NCBI RefSeq assembly: GCF_014844055.1 | Contig: NZ_CP062167.1 | Span: forward strand, 1,937,501-2,001,500 | From: Aureimonas sp. OT7 | Lineage (GTDB): Bacteria > Pseudomonadota > Alphaproteobacteria > Rhizobiales > Rhizobiaceae | Length of the DNA stretch: 64,000 nt | Direction of reading: 5' to 3' | Shown here: one piece after another, positions 8,906 to 16,989 of the stretch | Position numbering within the stretch: the first letter of the stretch is position 1 | Layout of the letters: the number at the start of each line of letters is the position of its first letter | Program-made: the position numbers and the translations under genes | Notes under the pieces: generated by a model | Databases searched by the model: none | Told to the model about the DNA's origin: nothing | Seen by the model: the letters and a program-made list of their open reading frames with translations, nothing else

Positions 8906-11131
8906 ATGTCGCAGAGTTCAGAAGCCGGACAGGAAATCGCGGCACGCTTCAACGGCGCGAACGCGGCCTTCAGGGAGGGTCGATGGGCCGTTGCCCTCGA
9001 AGGGTTCGAAGCGGCGCTCGTCCTGGACGAGCAACTCGAGCCGGCCGGCATCCAGGCTGCCCGCTGTCATGCCAATCTCGGAAACTGGGCTGCGGCGCGC
9101 GATGCCTTCGCGCGTGTGCTCATGATCAACCCGGCAAGCTACACCGCGTGGCTGGAAAGCGGCCACGCCTGCCGCCGCCTGGGCCTGTTCGACGACGCGG
9201 AATCGGCGTATCGCCGTGCGGCCGGGCTGGCGCCGAACCGGCACGAGGCGTTCGTTTCGCTTGCGCGTCTGCAGGAAGAGTTCGGGCATTTCGACGCATC
9301 CGACGAAACGCTCGCCAAGGCGCTGGAATCGGCCCGTGCGACATCCATGCAAACCGTTGCGCTTGTGCATCGGATGATGGCCCGATACCGGATCGAGCAG
9401 AAGATGCCCGAGCGGGCGCTCGCCTCCCTGGAGGTGGGTATCCGCATCGCCGCCGACGCTGGCGCCGATGTCAACGAATTGTGCGAATGGCAGCTCGACC
9501 GCGGTAACGCGCTCATGCTGATGGGCGATAAGGAACGCGCCTACAAGGCTTTCGGTGCGGCGTCGGCCTCGACCGCGGAAGCGACATTGCAGCGTCTTGC
9601 CCAGGTATCCTACGCGCATAATCTGTGGGTCGAGGCGGGCGACGTCCTGCGGCGCAGCGCCGAGCTCAACCCGACCAGTTCGCACTCGCTGCTGGCGCTT
9701 GCCAAGCATCTGGCCGAGTGCTGGAACATAACCGAGGCCGAGCAACTGCTGGACAAGGTCGATACGTTCGGTCCCAACGCGGAATCCGCAGGTATCCGGG
9801 CCAACATGGATATCCGCCGGGGGGATGCGGAAGCCGCCGTCAAGATCCTGATCGAGGAGGCAAAGGCACATCATACGGGTGGGCGCGAGTGCTCGCGTGT
9901 CGCGATGACGTCCCTTTATTGCGACACCTACGACGCCAAGGGCATTCTCGATCTGCACCAATGGCTTTTCGAGCCGCTTGCCGCACAGGCCCGCGACCGT
10001 TCGTCGCTGCGCCGAAAGCCGTTGAAGGGGCGTCGCATACGCCTGGGCTTCATTGCCGCCGACCTTCATTACCAGCATCCCGTCAACATCTTCATGCAGC
10101 CGATCCTGCGCGAGCTCGATCGTGAAAAGTTCGAGTGCTTCGTCTATGCGTGCGGCGGTCTCTTCGACGACCAGACACGGCTGGCGCGCGAGCGGGCCGA
10201 ACACTGGCTCGAGGTCGAGGCCTGGTCCGACACCCAGCTTGCCGCCCGTATCGAGCAGGATCAGATCGACATACTGGTCGATCTTCTGGGCCATACCGCC
10301 CATTCTCGCGGGGCGATGCTGGCACGCCGGGCTGCGCCCTATCAGGTCAACTATCTCGGCTATCCCGGCACCACGGGCTTGCCGAACATGGACTGGCTCA
10401 TCAGCGACGGCGTCGTCACGCCGGATGGCGCCGAAGAGTTCTACTCCGAAAAGATCGCGCGACTGCCCGGAACGGTGTTCTGCTACGCGCCCGAGGAAGA
10501 GTATCCGCTTCCCACCTTCAATTCCGAAATGGAATCCCGGCAGCTCACGTTCGGCGCCGTCAACAACGCCGCGAAGTTCAGCCGCAAGACGCTGGCGCTG
10601 TATGCGCGCGTGCTGGAGGCGGTACCCGGTTCCCGGATGGTCATCCGGGCTCCGAGCTTCGGCGACAAGCAGGCTGTCGCCCTGTTCCGGCAGCGTTTCG
10701 AGGAGTTGGGAACCGACCTTTCGCGGCTGACCTTCCTGCCGCCCGTCGCCATGCCGGAGATGATGGCCGCTTACGCCGATATCGATATCGTCCTGGACCC
10801 GCATCCATACAATGGCGGCACCACCACCATGCAGGCGCTGTGGATGGGCGTGCCCGTCATTACCCTGGAGGGCCGCCAGTTCGTGTCGCGGATGGGCGCC
10901 AGCTTCGTCCGCGCCGCCGGCCTGGAAGATTGGGTGGCAGCCAATGAAGATGCCTATGTGGCGATTGCCGTTGCCAAGACAAAGAACCGCAAGCAGTTGC
11001 TGAATCTCAAGAAGGGCATGCGCAAGAAGCTTCAGGCTCGCCCTGCCTGGGATCCCGTTGCGCACACGCGCAATTTCGAGAAGGCGCTTATCGACATCAT
11101 CGCCAGCGAAAACGTGATCCCCGCCGAATAA
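8906..11131 (+). CDS. TPR protein with O-GlcNAc-transferase-like (GT41/SPINDLY) domain, copy 2
   Basis: A 741-residue paralogue of the preceding gene with the same layout. TPR-like helices run from about 15 to 340 (for example WAAARDAFARVLMINPASYTAW). A GT41 domain runs from about 370 to 725. Matching landmarks are RIRLGFIAADLHYQHPVNIF (His391), ILVDLLGHT, YLGYPGTTGLPNMDWLISD, LPGTVFCYAPEEEYPLP, GAVNNAAKFSRKTL (Lys557) and NGGTTTMQALWMGVPVITLEG. It should be a soluble glycosyltransferase. The two copies are clearly related but well diverged, so this is not a recent duplication. A strong terminator follows, so the pair probably forms one transcription unit. Confidence 0.85.
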   Translation: MSQSSEAGQEIAARFNGANAAFREGRWAVALEGFEAALVLDEQLEPAGIQAARCHANLGNWAAARDAFARVLMINPASYTAWLESGHACRRLGLFDDAESAYRRAAGLAPNRHEAFVSLARLQEEFGHFDASDETLAKALESARATSMQTVALVHRMMARYRIEQKMPERALASLEVGIRIAADAGADVNELCEWQLDRGNALMLMGDKERAYKAFGAASASTAEATLQRLAQVSYAHNLWVEAGDVLRRSAELNPTSSHSLLALAKHLAECWNITEAEQLLDKVDTFGPNAESAGIRANMDIRRGDAEAAVKILIEEAKAHHTGGRECSRVAMTSLYCDTYDAKGILDLHQWLFEPLAAQARDRSSLRRKPLKGRRIRLGFIAADLHYQHPVNIFMQPILRELDREKFECFVYACGGLFDDQTRLARERAEHWLEVEAWSDTQLAARIEQDQIDILVDLLGHTAHSRGAMLARRAAPYQVNYLGYPGTTGLPNMDWLISDGVVTPDGAEEFYSEKIARLPGTVFCYAPEEEYPLPTFNSEMESRQLTFGAVNNAAKFSRKTLALYARVLEAVPGSRMVIRAPSFGDKQAVALFRQRFEELGTDLSRLTFLPPVAMPEMMAAYADIDIVLDPHPYNGGTTTMQALWMGVPVITLEGRQFVSRMGASFVRAAGLEDWVAANEDAYVAIAVAKTKNRKQLLNLKKGMRKKLQARPAWDPVAHTRNFEKALIDIIASENVIPAE

Positions 11132-11163
11132 CAGGCGTTCCCACGTCTTTCATCCACTGATCC

Positions 11164-11199
11164 AAAAGGGCCGACCGGCCTTGTCCGGTTGGCCCTTTT
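11164..11199 (+). terminator. Rho-independent terminator after the GT41 pair
   Basis: AAAAGGGCCGACCGG (11164-11178) pairs with CCGGTTGGCCCTTTT (11185-11199) over a six-base loop, with one G-T pair. The 3' arm ends in a T run. It lies 33 bases after the stop of the second GT41 gene. Confidence 0.85.
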
Positions 11200-11307
11200 C
11201 CTGTCCGGAAGGGCGATCTCGCCCCCTGGATGCCGGAAGGCGGTTTCAACTCGTGCCGCATTGCACTACAGGCTGCAACTCCAAACAACGCGTGGCGAGG
11301 AAGATCC

Positions 11308-11931
11308 GTGGACGAGTTCGTCAAAAGCCTGATGGAAAATTACGGGGCCTTCGGTATCGGACTGCTCATGTTCCTGGAGAACATCTTTCCGCCCATACCC
11401 TCGGAAATCATCATGCCGCTGGCAGGCTATCAGGCCGCCCAGGGGCAGATGTCCATCTACACGGTCATCCTGTCCGGCACGATCGGCACGGTGCTCGGCA
11501 TCATGCCCTGGTACTATCTCGGCTATTTCTTCGGCGAGCATCGTATCATCCGCCTGTCGGAGCGCTTCGGCCGCTGGATGACACTGGCACCGTCCGATGT
11601 CCGTGCCGCCGACCGCTGGTTCCGCAAATACGGTTACCTCGCCGTGTTCCTTGGCCGTCTGGTGCCCACCGTGCGCACGCTGATCTCCATTCCGGCTGGC
11701 CTTGCGGAAATGCCGCTCCCGGCCTTCCTGCTGTTTTCCACGATCGGCAGCCTGATCTGGACTTCGTTCCTGGCGCTGTCGGGATATCTCCTGGGACAGA
11801 GCTACGAACTGATAGACCAGTATGTCGGCCCGGTGTCGAACCTCATCGTCCTCTCGATCGTGGTCCTTTATGTCTACCGCGTCATCACCTTCAAGCCGGA
11901 AAGCCGGCGGACATCGTCACGCTCCGAGTGA
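11308..11931 (+). CDS. DedA/SNARE-associated family membrane protein
   Basis: A 207-residue integral membrane protein of the DedA (VTT) family. Family features are ENIFPPIPSEIIMPLAGY near residue 23, a second re-entrant and membrane region, GRLVPTVRTLISIPAGLAEM, and a C-terminal TM. These proteins are implicated in phospholipid flipping, such as undecaprenyl phosphate or phosphatidylethanolamine recycling. The GTG at 11308 was chosen because GAGGAAG lies just upstream and the protein then begins VDEFVKSLMENYG, normal for the family. An ATG at 11230 would add 26 residues of no family character. The 3' end overlaps the convergent downstream gene by 15 bases. Confidence 0.88.
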   Translation: MDEFVKSLMENYGAFGIGLLMFLENIFPPIPSEIIMPLAGYQAAQGQMSIYTVILSGTIGTVLGIMPWYYLGYFFGEHRIIRLSERFGRWMTLAPSDVRAADRWFRKYGYLAVFLGRLVPTVRTLISIPAGLAEMPLPAFLLFSTIGSLIWTSFLALSGYLLGQSYELIDQYVGPVSNLIVLSIVVLYVYRVITFKPESRRTSSRSE

Positions 11932-12270
11932 CCGGACGGAAGGCTGCGGCGCGCCGTCTTCGGACTCCGCCTCCGGGTAGGAGTCCAGCCTGCGGGTGGA
12001 GCCCCAGCGGTCGAGCACGTCGTTGATGGCATCCAGTATGAAGTACAACGCCGCATCGCGGTCGTAGCCTTCATCGCGAAGCTGGTCGTAATCGGTGTAG
12101 CTGTGGCGGATATGGGCGATGGCCGCCAGCCAGAACGCCTGGTCCGGCCCGACGGTGCGCAGGTGCCGCGAGCGCGCGGCGGAGCGGACCGTCTCGGCAT
12201 CCAGATAGGGAATGCGCGGTGTCGTCGCCCGCATGGCCCTGTCGATCGCCCGCTGACGTTCCGTCGCCAT
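11917..12270 (-). CDS. DUF2293-like small protein
   Basis: A 117-residue soluble protein. The central segment FWLAAIAHIRHSYTDYDQLRDEGYDRDAALYFILDAIN resembles the DUF2293 family found in rhizobia and other bacteria; function unknown. The ATG at 12270 is preceded by GGAGAG at five bases; a GTG four codons earlier is possible. Its 3' end overlaps the dedA stop in convergent orientation. The assignment to DUF2293 is from memory of the motif and is moderately sure. Confidence 0.65.
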   Translation of the reverse strand: MATERQRAIDRAMRATTPRIPYLDAETVRSAARSRHLRTVGPDQAFWLAAIAHIRHSYTDYDQLRDEGYDRDAALYFILDAINDVLDRWGSTRRLDSYPEAESEDGAPQPSVRSLGA

Positions 12271-12354
12271 ATCGCTCTCCACCGCTCGAGTTCTTCAGGC
12301 ATGATGGCACGGGGCCGGGGCTGCTTGAAACAGGCTTGCGCGTTCACGACAGGA

Positions 12355-12376
12355 GATATAAGGATTTCCTTATATC
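12355..12376. promoter_or_regulatory. Perfect inverted repeat, candidate operator of the ArsR-methyltransferase gene
   Basis: GATATAAGGA (12355-12364) and TCCTTATATC (12367-12376) are perfect inverted arms separated by TT. The site lies 19 bases before the GTG start of an ArsR-family gene. ArsR proteins bind such dyads, and the position suits autorepression of the arsR-metF unit. It resembles sites described for SAH-responsive ArsR regulators of methionine genes, although that match is from memory. Confidence 0.7.
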
Positions 12377-12395
12377 ATAATGCAACGGAGATGTC

Positions 12396-13391
12396 GTGGC
12401 ATCCTCACTGCCATTCGACGAAACGGTCAGCATGCTGAAGGCGGTCGCCGAGCCGACCCGGCTGCGGCTTGCCCTTCTGTTGCTGCAGGGTGACCTGACG
12501 GTCAGCGATCTGGTGACGATCCTGGGGCAATCGCAGCCCCGCATCTCCCGTCATCTCAAGCTGATGGTGGATGCCGGCGTCGTCTCGCGCTACCAGGAAG
12601 GGGCCTGGGCCTATTTCCGGCTGAGCGGAGACGACAGTGCCGAGCTCGTGCGGCGGATGCTGCCGCTGGTCGGCGCAGCGGATGGCCCTCCCGCCCATGA
12701 CAGGGACAGGCTGGCCCTCGTACGTGCGCGGCGCGCCGAAAGGGCGGCGGCCTACTTTGCCGACAACGCCGCCGAATGGGACCGTATCCGCGCCCTGCAT
12801 GTACCCGATGCCCTTATGGAAGCGGCGTTGCTGGAGGTTCTGGGCGACGATCCGGTGGACAGGTTTCTGGATATCGGCACGGGCACCGGCCGGATGCTCG
12901 AGCTTATCGGCCCGCGCGCCCGTCAGGCAGTCGGTGTCGACGCCTCGCGCGAGATGCTGGCCATCGCCAGAGCCAAGCTGGATGGGGCGGCGCTATCCCA
13001 TGTCTCGGTCCGGCTGGGTGATGCCTATAATCTGCCGGTCGAGCCGCTCAGCCACGATCTGATCGTCCTGCATCATGTGTTGCACTTCCTGGACGAGCCG
13101 GCCGCGGCGTTGCAGGAAGCGGCCAAGGCATTGCGCCCCGGCGGCCGCCTGGTCGTTGTGGATTTCGACGCGCATGACTGTGAATTCCTGCGTGAGGACC
13201 ATGCCCACGCGCGGCTGGGCTTCAGCCAGACGATGCTGGCCGGCTACTTCGAAGCGGCCGGCCTGGAGGCGACGGACGTCCGGGCGCTGCATCCCGGAGA
13301 GCGCGGACAGCTGACCGTACTGATATCCACCGCCTGCAAACCCGCCCGCTCCAACCAGGTCGACGCGGCGCTGCCGGCTCGATTCGCATGA
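12396..13391 (+). CDS. ArsR-family regulator fused to a SAM-dependent methyltransferase
   Basis: A 331-residue two-domain protein. Residues about 5-95 form an ArsR winged helix (LKAVAEPTRLRLALLLLQGDLTVSDL, QSQPRISRHLKLMVDAGVV). Residues about 105-310 form a class I methyltransferase with motif I FLDIGTGTGRMLEL, VGVDASREML, and [13 protein letters not shown]. This architecture is common next to metF in alphaproteobacteria, where it is thought to sense SAM or SAH and control methionine/one-carbon genes. The start is GTG, with GGAG upstream. The stop overlaps metF by four bases, and a perfect palindrome lies in the promoter region. Whether the domain methylates anything is unknown; it may act only as the ligand sensor. 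Confidence 0.9.
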   Translation: MASSLPFDETVSMLKAVAEPTRLRLALLLLQGDLTVSDLVTILGQSQPRISRHLKLMVDAGVVSRYQEGAWAYFRLSGDDSAELVRRMLPLVGAADGPPAHDRDRLALVRARRAERAAAYFADNAAEWDRIRALHVPDALMEAALLEVLGDDPVDRFLDIGTGTGRMLELIGPRARQAVGVDASREMLAIARAKLDGAALSHVSVRLGDAYNLPVEPLSHDLIVLHHVLHFLDEPAAALQEAAKALRPGGRLVVVDFDAHDCEFLREDHAHARLGFSQTMLAGYFEAAGLEATDVRALHPGERGQLTVLISTACKPARSNQVDAALPARFA

Positions 13392-14320
13392 CAGGAACGA
13401 ACCTCATGTCCGCTACGTCATCGGCCCAACGGTCGAACCTTCGTGTTTCCTTCGAGTTCTTTCCGCCGAAGACTCCGGCGATGGAGGAGACGCTCTGGTC
13501 TTCCGTCCAGCGCCTTGCGCCGCTGGAGCCGAGCTTCGTTTCCGTCACCTATGGTGCGGGAGGATCGACCCGCGAGCGCACCCACCAGACGGTGAAGCGC
13601 ATCCTGGAAGAGACCCATCTCGCGCCGGCCGCGCACCTGACCTGCGTGGACGCCTCGAAGGACGAGGTGGACGAGGTCGTCCGACAGTACCGGAATACCG
13701 GCGTGCGCCACTTCGTGGCGCTGCGGGGCGACAGCCAGGCAGGGGCGGGGGCCGCATTCGTGGCGCGCCCGGATGGCTACCGGAATGGCGCGGAGCTGAC
13801 GGCGGGCCTCAAGGCGATCGACCCCTCTTTCGAGATATCGGTTTCCGCCTACCCGGAGAAGCACCCCGAAAGCCCGGATTTCGCAACCGACATCGACCTG
13901 TTGAAGCGCAAGGTCGACAATGGAGCCAGCCGGGCCATCACGCAGTTCTTCTTCGATAACGATACCTATGAGCGGTACGTCGAGCGCGTGCGCCGGGCCG
14001 GCATATACGTTCCCATCGTGCCGGGGATCGTCCCCATCCACGACTTCACCAAGATCCGGCGTTTCTGTTCCGCCATCGGGGCCAGCATTCCGACCTGGCT
14101 TGCCGAGCGGTTCGAAGGGCTCGAAAACGATCCGCAGACACGGGCGCACGTCGCCGCGGCCGTGTGCGCCGAACAGGTGCTCGACCTGACGCGGCGGGGC
14201 ATTTCGGATTTCCACTTCTACACGATGAACCGCGCCGACCTCGTCTACTCGATCTGCCATATCCTCGGCATGCGCCCCAGATCGGAAGCCGCGCCGGCGT
14301 CGGGCGAAGCTGCGGCCTGA
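13388..14320 (+). CDS. metF: 5,10-methylenetetrahydrofolate reductase MetF
   Basis: A 310-residue FAD-dependent TIM-barrel enzyme. It reduces methylene-THF to methyl-THF, the methyl donor for methionine synthesis. The N-terminal SFEFFPPKT motif carries the conserved active-site glutamate. FVSVTYGAGGS, HLTCVD, FVALRGD, SVSAYPEKHPES and ITQFFFDNDTY are all typical of bacterial MetF. It overlaps the ArsR-methyltransferase gene by ATGA, so the two are translated together. The ATG at 13388 is used; a second ATG six codons later is possible. A terminator follows. Confidence 0.95.
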   Translation: MTGTNLMSATSSAQRSNLRVSFEFFPPKTPAMEETLWSSVQRLAPLEPSFVSVTYGAGGSTRERTHQTVKRILEETHLAPAAHLTCVDASKDEVDEVVRQYRNTGVRHFVALRGDSQAGAGAAFVARPDGYRNGAELTAGLKAIDPSFEISVSAYPEKHPESPDFATDIDLLKRKVDNGASRAITQFFFDNDTYERYVERVRRAGIYVPIVPGIVPIHDFTKIRRFCSAIGASIPTWLAERFEGLENDPQTRAHVAAAVCAEQVLDLTRRGISDFHFYTMNRADLVYSICHILGMRPRSEAAPASGEAAA

Positions 14321-14354
14321 CGGGCAAGGACCCGGAAGCCATCCGGGCATCAAA

Positions 14355-14383
14355 AAACCGGGGCCAGTACATGACCCCGGTTT
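14355..14383 (+). terminator. Rho-independent terminator after metF
   Basis: AAACCGGGG (14355-14363) pairs with CCCCGGTTT (14375-14383) over an 11-base loop. The hairpin sits between metF and the antisense small ORF, and with A and T flanks it may serve both strands. Confidence 0.75.
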
Positions 14384-14428
14384 CTCATCGTTAATCGTCA
14401 GGAGCAGCGGCAATAGCCGAAAGGGGTA

Positions 14429-14515
14429 TCAGGAGATGACCCCGGTGACCAACGCACCGATAAAAATGAATGCGGCCCCAATCATAACCATATTGAGCGA
14501 TCGCGTGATTTCCAT
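14429..14515 (-). CDS. 28-residue single-pass membrane peptide
   Basis: On the minus strand an ATG at 14515 opens a 28-codon frame starting MEITRSLNMVMIGAAF and ending with TGA. The first eight residues are polar; the remaining 20 are nearly all hydrophobic with glycines, a clear transmembrane helix. GGAG lies about nine bases before the ATG. The metF terminator lies just downstream and could end its message as well. It is too short for most gene callers. The gap to the decarboxylase gene (14516-14788) holds nothing else I can identify. No function is known to me; small membrane peptides often modify membrane complexes. Confidence 0.6.
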   Translation of the reverse strand: MEITRSLNMVMIGAAFIFIGALVTGVIS

Positions 14516-14788
14516 CGGATGTAACTCCCTTCTCACGGTGTGTTACAGTGTTAATCAATCCTGAATGACGGTAAAGGGCAAAACGTTGCGGCAGGGCGGC
14601 ATCGATGGGCGCAAATGTCGCAATAGCCTAATTTAAAACGATAATATCGGACGATATTTTTCCGTGACCGACATGGGTGGACGGCGTGTTTTGCGGTGCG
14701 AAAGCACTGCGTCGGTCACGCAATCGGCTTCATCATGTCGCAGTATGCATCATCTAGGGTGACAGGATTCGCATGAGAGAGGGTCGCG

Positions 14789-16009
14789 TTGCAGAAGTTC
14801 GATACAGCCATCGAGGCCGTCCACACCTTGCGTCCGGACGTACCCGTCTACTGCTTTAGGCCAGAGGTCCTGGCGCAGGATGCCCGCTCGTTCCTGGAGG
14901 CGTTCCCCGGCGAAACGGCCTATGCGGTGAAAACCAACGGCGAACCGATGGTTCTGGAGACGCTGGCGAAGGCGGGCGTAAAGCTGTTCGACGTCGCTTC
15001 GCCGGGAGAGTTTGCCGCGGTGCGTGCCGTGGCCCCCGATGCCGGCATGCTATACATGCACCCCATCAAGGCGCAGTCCGACATCAGGCTGGCGCTGGAG
15101 ACCTATGGTATCCGGGTCATGTCCCTCGACCATGAGGACGAGGTGGCGAAGATACTGCGCGTCGTGCGCGCGCTGGACATGGATCCCGGAACGATCACCC
15201 TGTTCGTCAGGCTACAGACGAAGGGTCATGCCGCCTACGAACTGTCGAAAAAATTTGGCGCCGCGCCCGCCCACGCGGTCGAGCTGCTGCAACGTTGCCA
15301 CCGGATCGGCTTTCGAACCGGCTTGTGCTTTCATGTCGGCTCGCAGATCGAAGACCCTGAGACCTACGAGCGCGCTCTCGCCTCGGCCGACTGGGTGCGC
15401 AACCGGGCCGATGTGCCCTTGGCCGGGCTGGATGTCGGTGGCGGCTTCCCGGCCGAGTATGGATACGATCCGAAGAGGCGCAAGCCGGACATGCCGGGCT
15501 TTCCGGAGATCATGGCGCGGTTGCGTGCCGACCTCGACGAATGGGGATTTGCGGATGTCCCCCTGGTGGCGGAACCGGGAAGGGTCATCGTTGCCAGGGC
15601 CTTTTCGCTGATCGTGCGCGTGCTGCTGCGCAAGGGGCGCCGGCTCTACATCAACGACGGCATCTGGGCGTCGCTGTCGGATTCCTGGACGGGCAAGATC
15701 ACCCTGCCGGCGCGCTTCATCCCCGATCCGGCGCGCAAGAGGCGCAATGGCGATCCGGGCAACATCGCCGCCTTCAAGGTATGCGGGGCAACCTGCGATA
15801 GCGTCGATATCCTGTCCCGGCCGTTCTGGCTGCCCGAGACGGTGGACACCGGCGACTGGATCGAGATCGGCCACATCGGCGCCTATTCGCTGTCGCTGCG
15901 CACACGCTTCAACGGCTTCTATCCCGATACGTTCGTCCATGTGACGACGCCGTTCGGTGCGGGCGATGCCGCCGAAGGCTATGCCAGCCTGGAGACGATG
16001 GCTGATTGA
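14789..16009 (+). CDS. Type III PLP-dependent ornithine/lysine decarboxylase
   Basis: A 406-residue alanine-racemase-fold decarboxylase of the ornithine/lysine/diaminopimelate group. The PLP lysine lies in AYAVKTN. CFHVGSQ, LDVGGGFPAEY (phosphate-binding glycines), AEPGR and the C-terminal catalytic CGATCDSVDIL (the CGPTCDS motif with Pro to Ala) are visible. Such enzymes make putrescine or cadaverine for polyamine synthesis; the substrate cannot be fixed from sequence. The start is TTG at 14789 preceded by GAGAGAGGG; no in-frame ATG fits. The 3' end is part of a 153-bp tandem repeat, of which this gene holds the first copy intact. Confidence 0.88.
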   Translation: MQKFDTAIEAVHTLRPDVPVYCFRPEVLAQDARSFLEAFPGETAYAVKTNGEPMVLETLAKAGVKLFDVASPGEFAAVRAVAPDAGMLYMHPIKAQSDIRLALETYGIRVMSLDHEDEVAKILRVVRALDMDPGTITLFVRLQTKGHAAYELSKKFGAAPAHAVELLQRCHRIGFRTGLCFHVGSQIEDPETYERALASADWVRNRADVPLAGLDVGGGFPAEYGYDPKRRKPDMPGFPEIMARLRADLDEWGFADVPLVAEPGRVIVARAFSLIVRVLLRKGRRLYINDGIWASLSDSWTGKITLPARFIPDPARKRRNGDPGNIAAFKVCGATCDSVDILSRPFWLPETVDTGDWIEIGHIGAYSLSLRTRFNGFYPDTFVHVTTPFGAGDAAEGYASLETMAD

Positions 16010-16592
16010 GCGTCAGCGCCGGACGTCGCCATCGTCCAGGCCATGGTGATCCAGGATGATCTGGATATTGCGGCGATGCGCCTTGAAGTAGACGTCGAAT
16101 GCATCGCCCACGAAGGGGACCGCGCCGAAGGCGATGCCGGCCTGGAGACGATGGCTGATTGAGCGTCAGCGCCGGACGTCGCCATCGTCCAGGCCATGGT
16201 GATCCAGGATGATCTGGATATTGCGGCGATGCGCCTTGAAGTAGACGTCGAATGCATCGCCCACGAAGGGGACCGCGCCGAAGGCTATGCCAGCCTGGAG
16301 ACGACGGCCGATTGAGCGTCAGCGCCGGACGTCGCCATCGTCCAGGCCATGGTGATCCAGGATGATCTGGATATTGCGGCGATGCGCCTTGAAGTAGACG
16401 TCGAATGCATCGCCCACGAGGGGGACCGCGCCGAAGGCTATGCCAGCCTGGAGCCGATGGCCGATTGAGCGTCAGCGCCGGACGTCGCCATCGTCCAGGC
16501 CATGGTGATCCAGGATGATCTGGATATTGCGGCGATGCGCCTTGAAGTAGACGTCGAATGCATCGCCCACGAGGGGGACCGCGCCGAAGGCG
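15970..16592. repeat. Fourfold 153-bp tandem repeat of a convergent gene junction
   Basis: Four copies begin at 15971, 16124, 16277 and 16430, with an exact 153-base period. Each holds the last 12 codons and stop of the decarboxylase, three bases, then the 3' end (stop plus about 108 bases) of the minus-strand DUF4112 gene. The decarboxylase uses copy 1 and the DUF4112 gene uses copy 4, so both stay intact. CGCCGAAGGC occurs in the decarboxylase (15970-15979) and in DUF4112 (16582-16591), exactly 612 bases apart, marking the likely recombination points. The copies differ by a few substitutions (GCTGAT in 1-2 versus GCCGAT in 3-4; CACGAAGGGG versus CACGAGGGGG). There is no transposase and no spacer structure. 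The 462 bases between the two functional stops are entirely repeat. Confidence 0.95.
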
Positions 16593-16882
16593 GTGTCCAC
16601 GCCGATATTGTACAGCATGGACATCAGCTTGCGCTTCGGCAGGCCAAGCTGCCGCGCCTCGTTGACGATCAGCAGGCCGACAAGGGCGCCTGCGGCGTCG
16701 CCGAAAATCGGCACCATGCCCATCAGCGCATCCGCGCCAAAACGGATGTTGGTGCCAGGCAGGCGCAACGCTGTGTCCATGACGCGCGCCAGCATCGCCA
16801 GGCGGCGGATGCGACGCAGCTTCTCGTCACGGCTCATGCCGCGGACGGCTTCACCCGGAAGAATATATTCGACAGTGGCCAT
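16472..16882 (-). CDS. DUF4112 domain membrane protein
   Basis: A 136-residue protein of the DUF4112 family. Typical features are the basic helix RDEKLRRIRRLAMLARVMDTALRLPG, then IRFGADALMGMVPIFGDAAGALVGLLIV and VDTAFGAVPLVGDAFDVYFKAHRRN. The two IFGDA/PLVGDAFD hydrophobic hairpins suggest membrane insertion. Function is unknown. It converges on the decarboxylase gene, and its last 36 codons lie in copy 4 of the 153-bp repeat, with three further copies beyond its stop. A start at 16882 gives the normal length for the family. Confidence 0.82.
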   Translation of the reverse strand: MATVEYILPGEAVRGMSRDEKLRRIRRLAMLARVMDTALRLPGTNIRFGADALMGMVPIFGDAAGALVGLLIVNEARQLGLPKRKLMSMLYNIGVDTAFGAVPLVGDAFDVYFKAHRRNIQIILDHHGLDDGDVRR

Positions 16883-16943
16883 TCGGCGCTCCCATCCTCA
16901 ACTGGACGTCGAAGATGTGGGCATTGCAACCAGGGGTAAAAAG

Positions 16944-16975
16944 GGGGCGGCGACCGGATTTCGGTTCCGGTCGCC
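16944..16975 (-). terminator. Terminator of the MltB-like gene
   Basis: GGCGACCGG (16949-16957) pairs with CCGGTCGCC (16967-16975) over nine bases. Read on the minus strand, the stem is followed by GCCCCCTTTTT, so it should end the transcript of the transglycosylase gene whose stop is at 16990. Confidence 0.75.
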
Positions 16976-16989
16976 GGTCGGGCCTCATC

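Noticed and set aside
15979..16257. A 92-codon minus-strand frame with a 51-residue internal repeat across the decarboxylase end
   Set aside because: The repeat comes only from the 153-bp DNA tandem unit, which is a multiple of three. The frame runs antisense to the decarboxylase end and has no ribosome site or family motif.
15970..16592. CRISPR array as an explanation of the tandem repeats here and at 56780
   Set aside because: The units are 153 or 253 bases, directly abutting, with no unique spacers and no cas genes.
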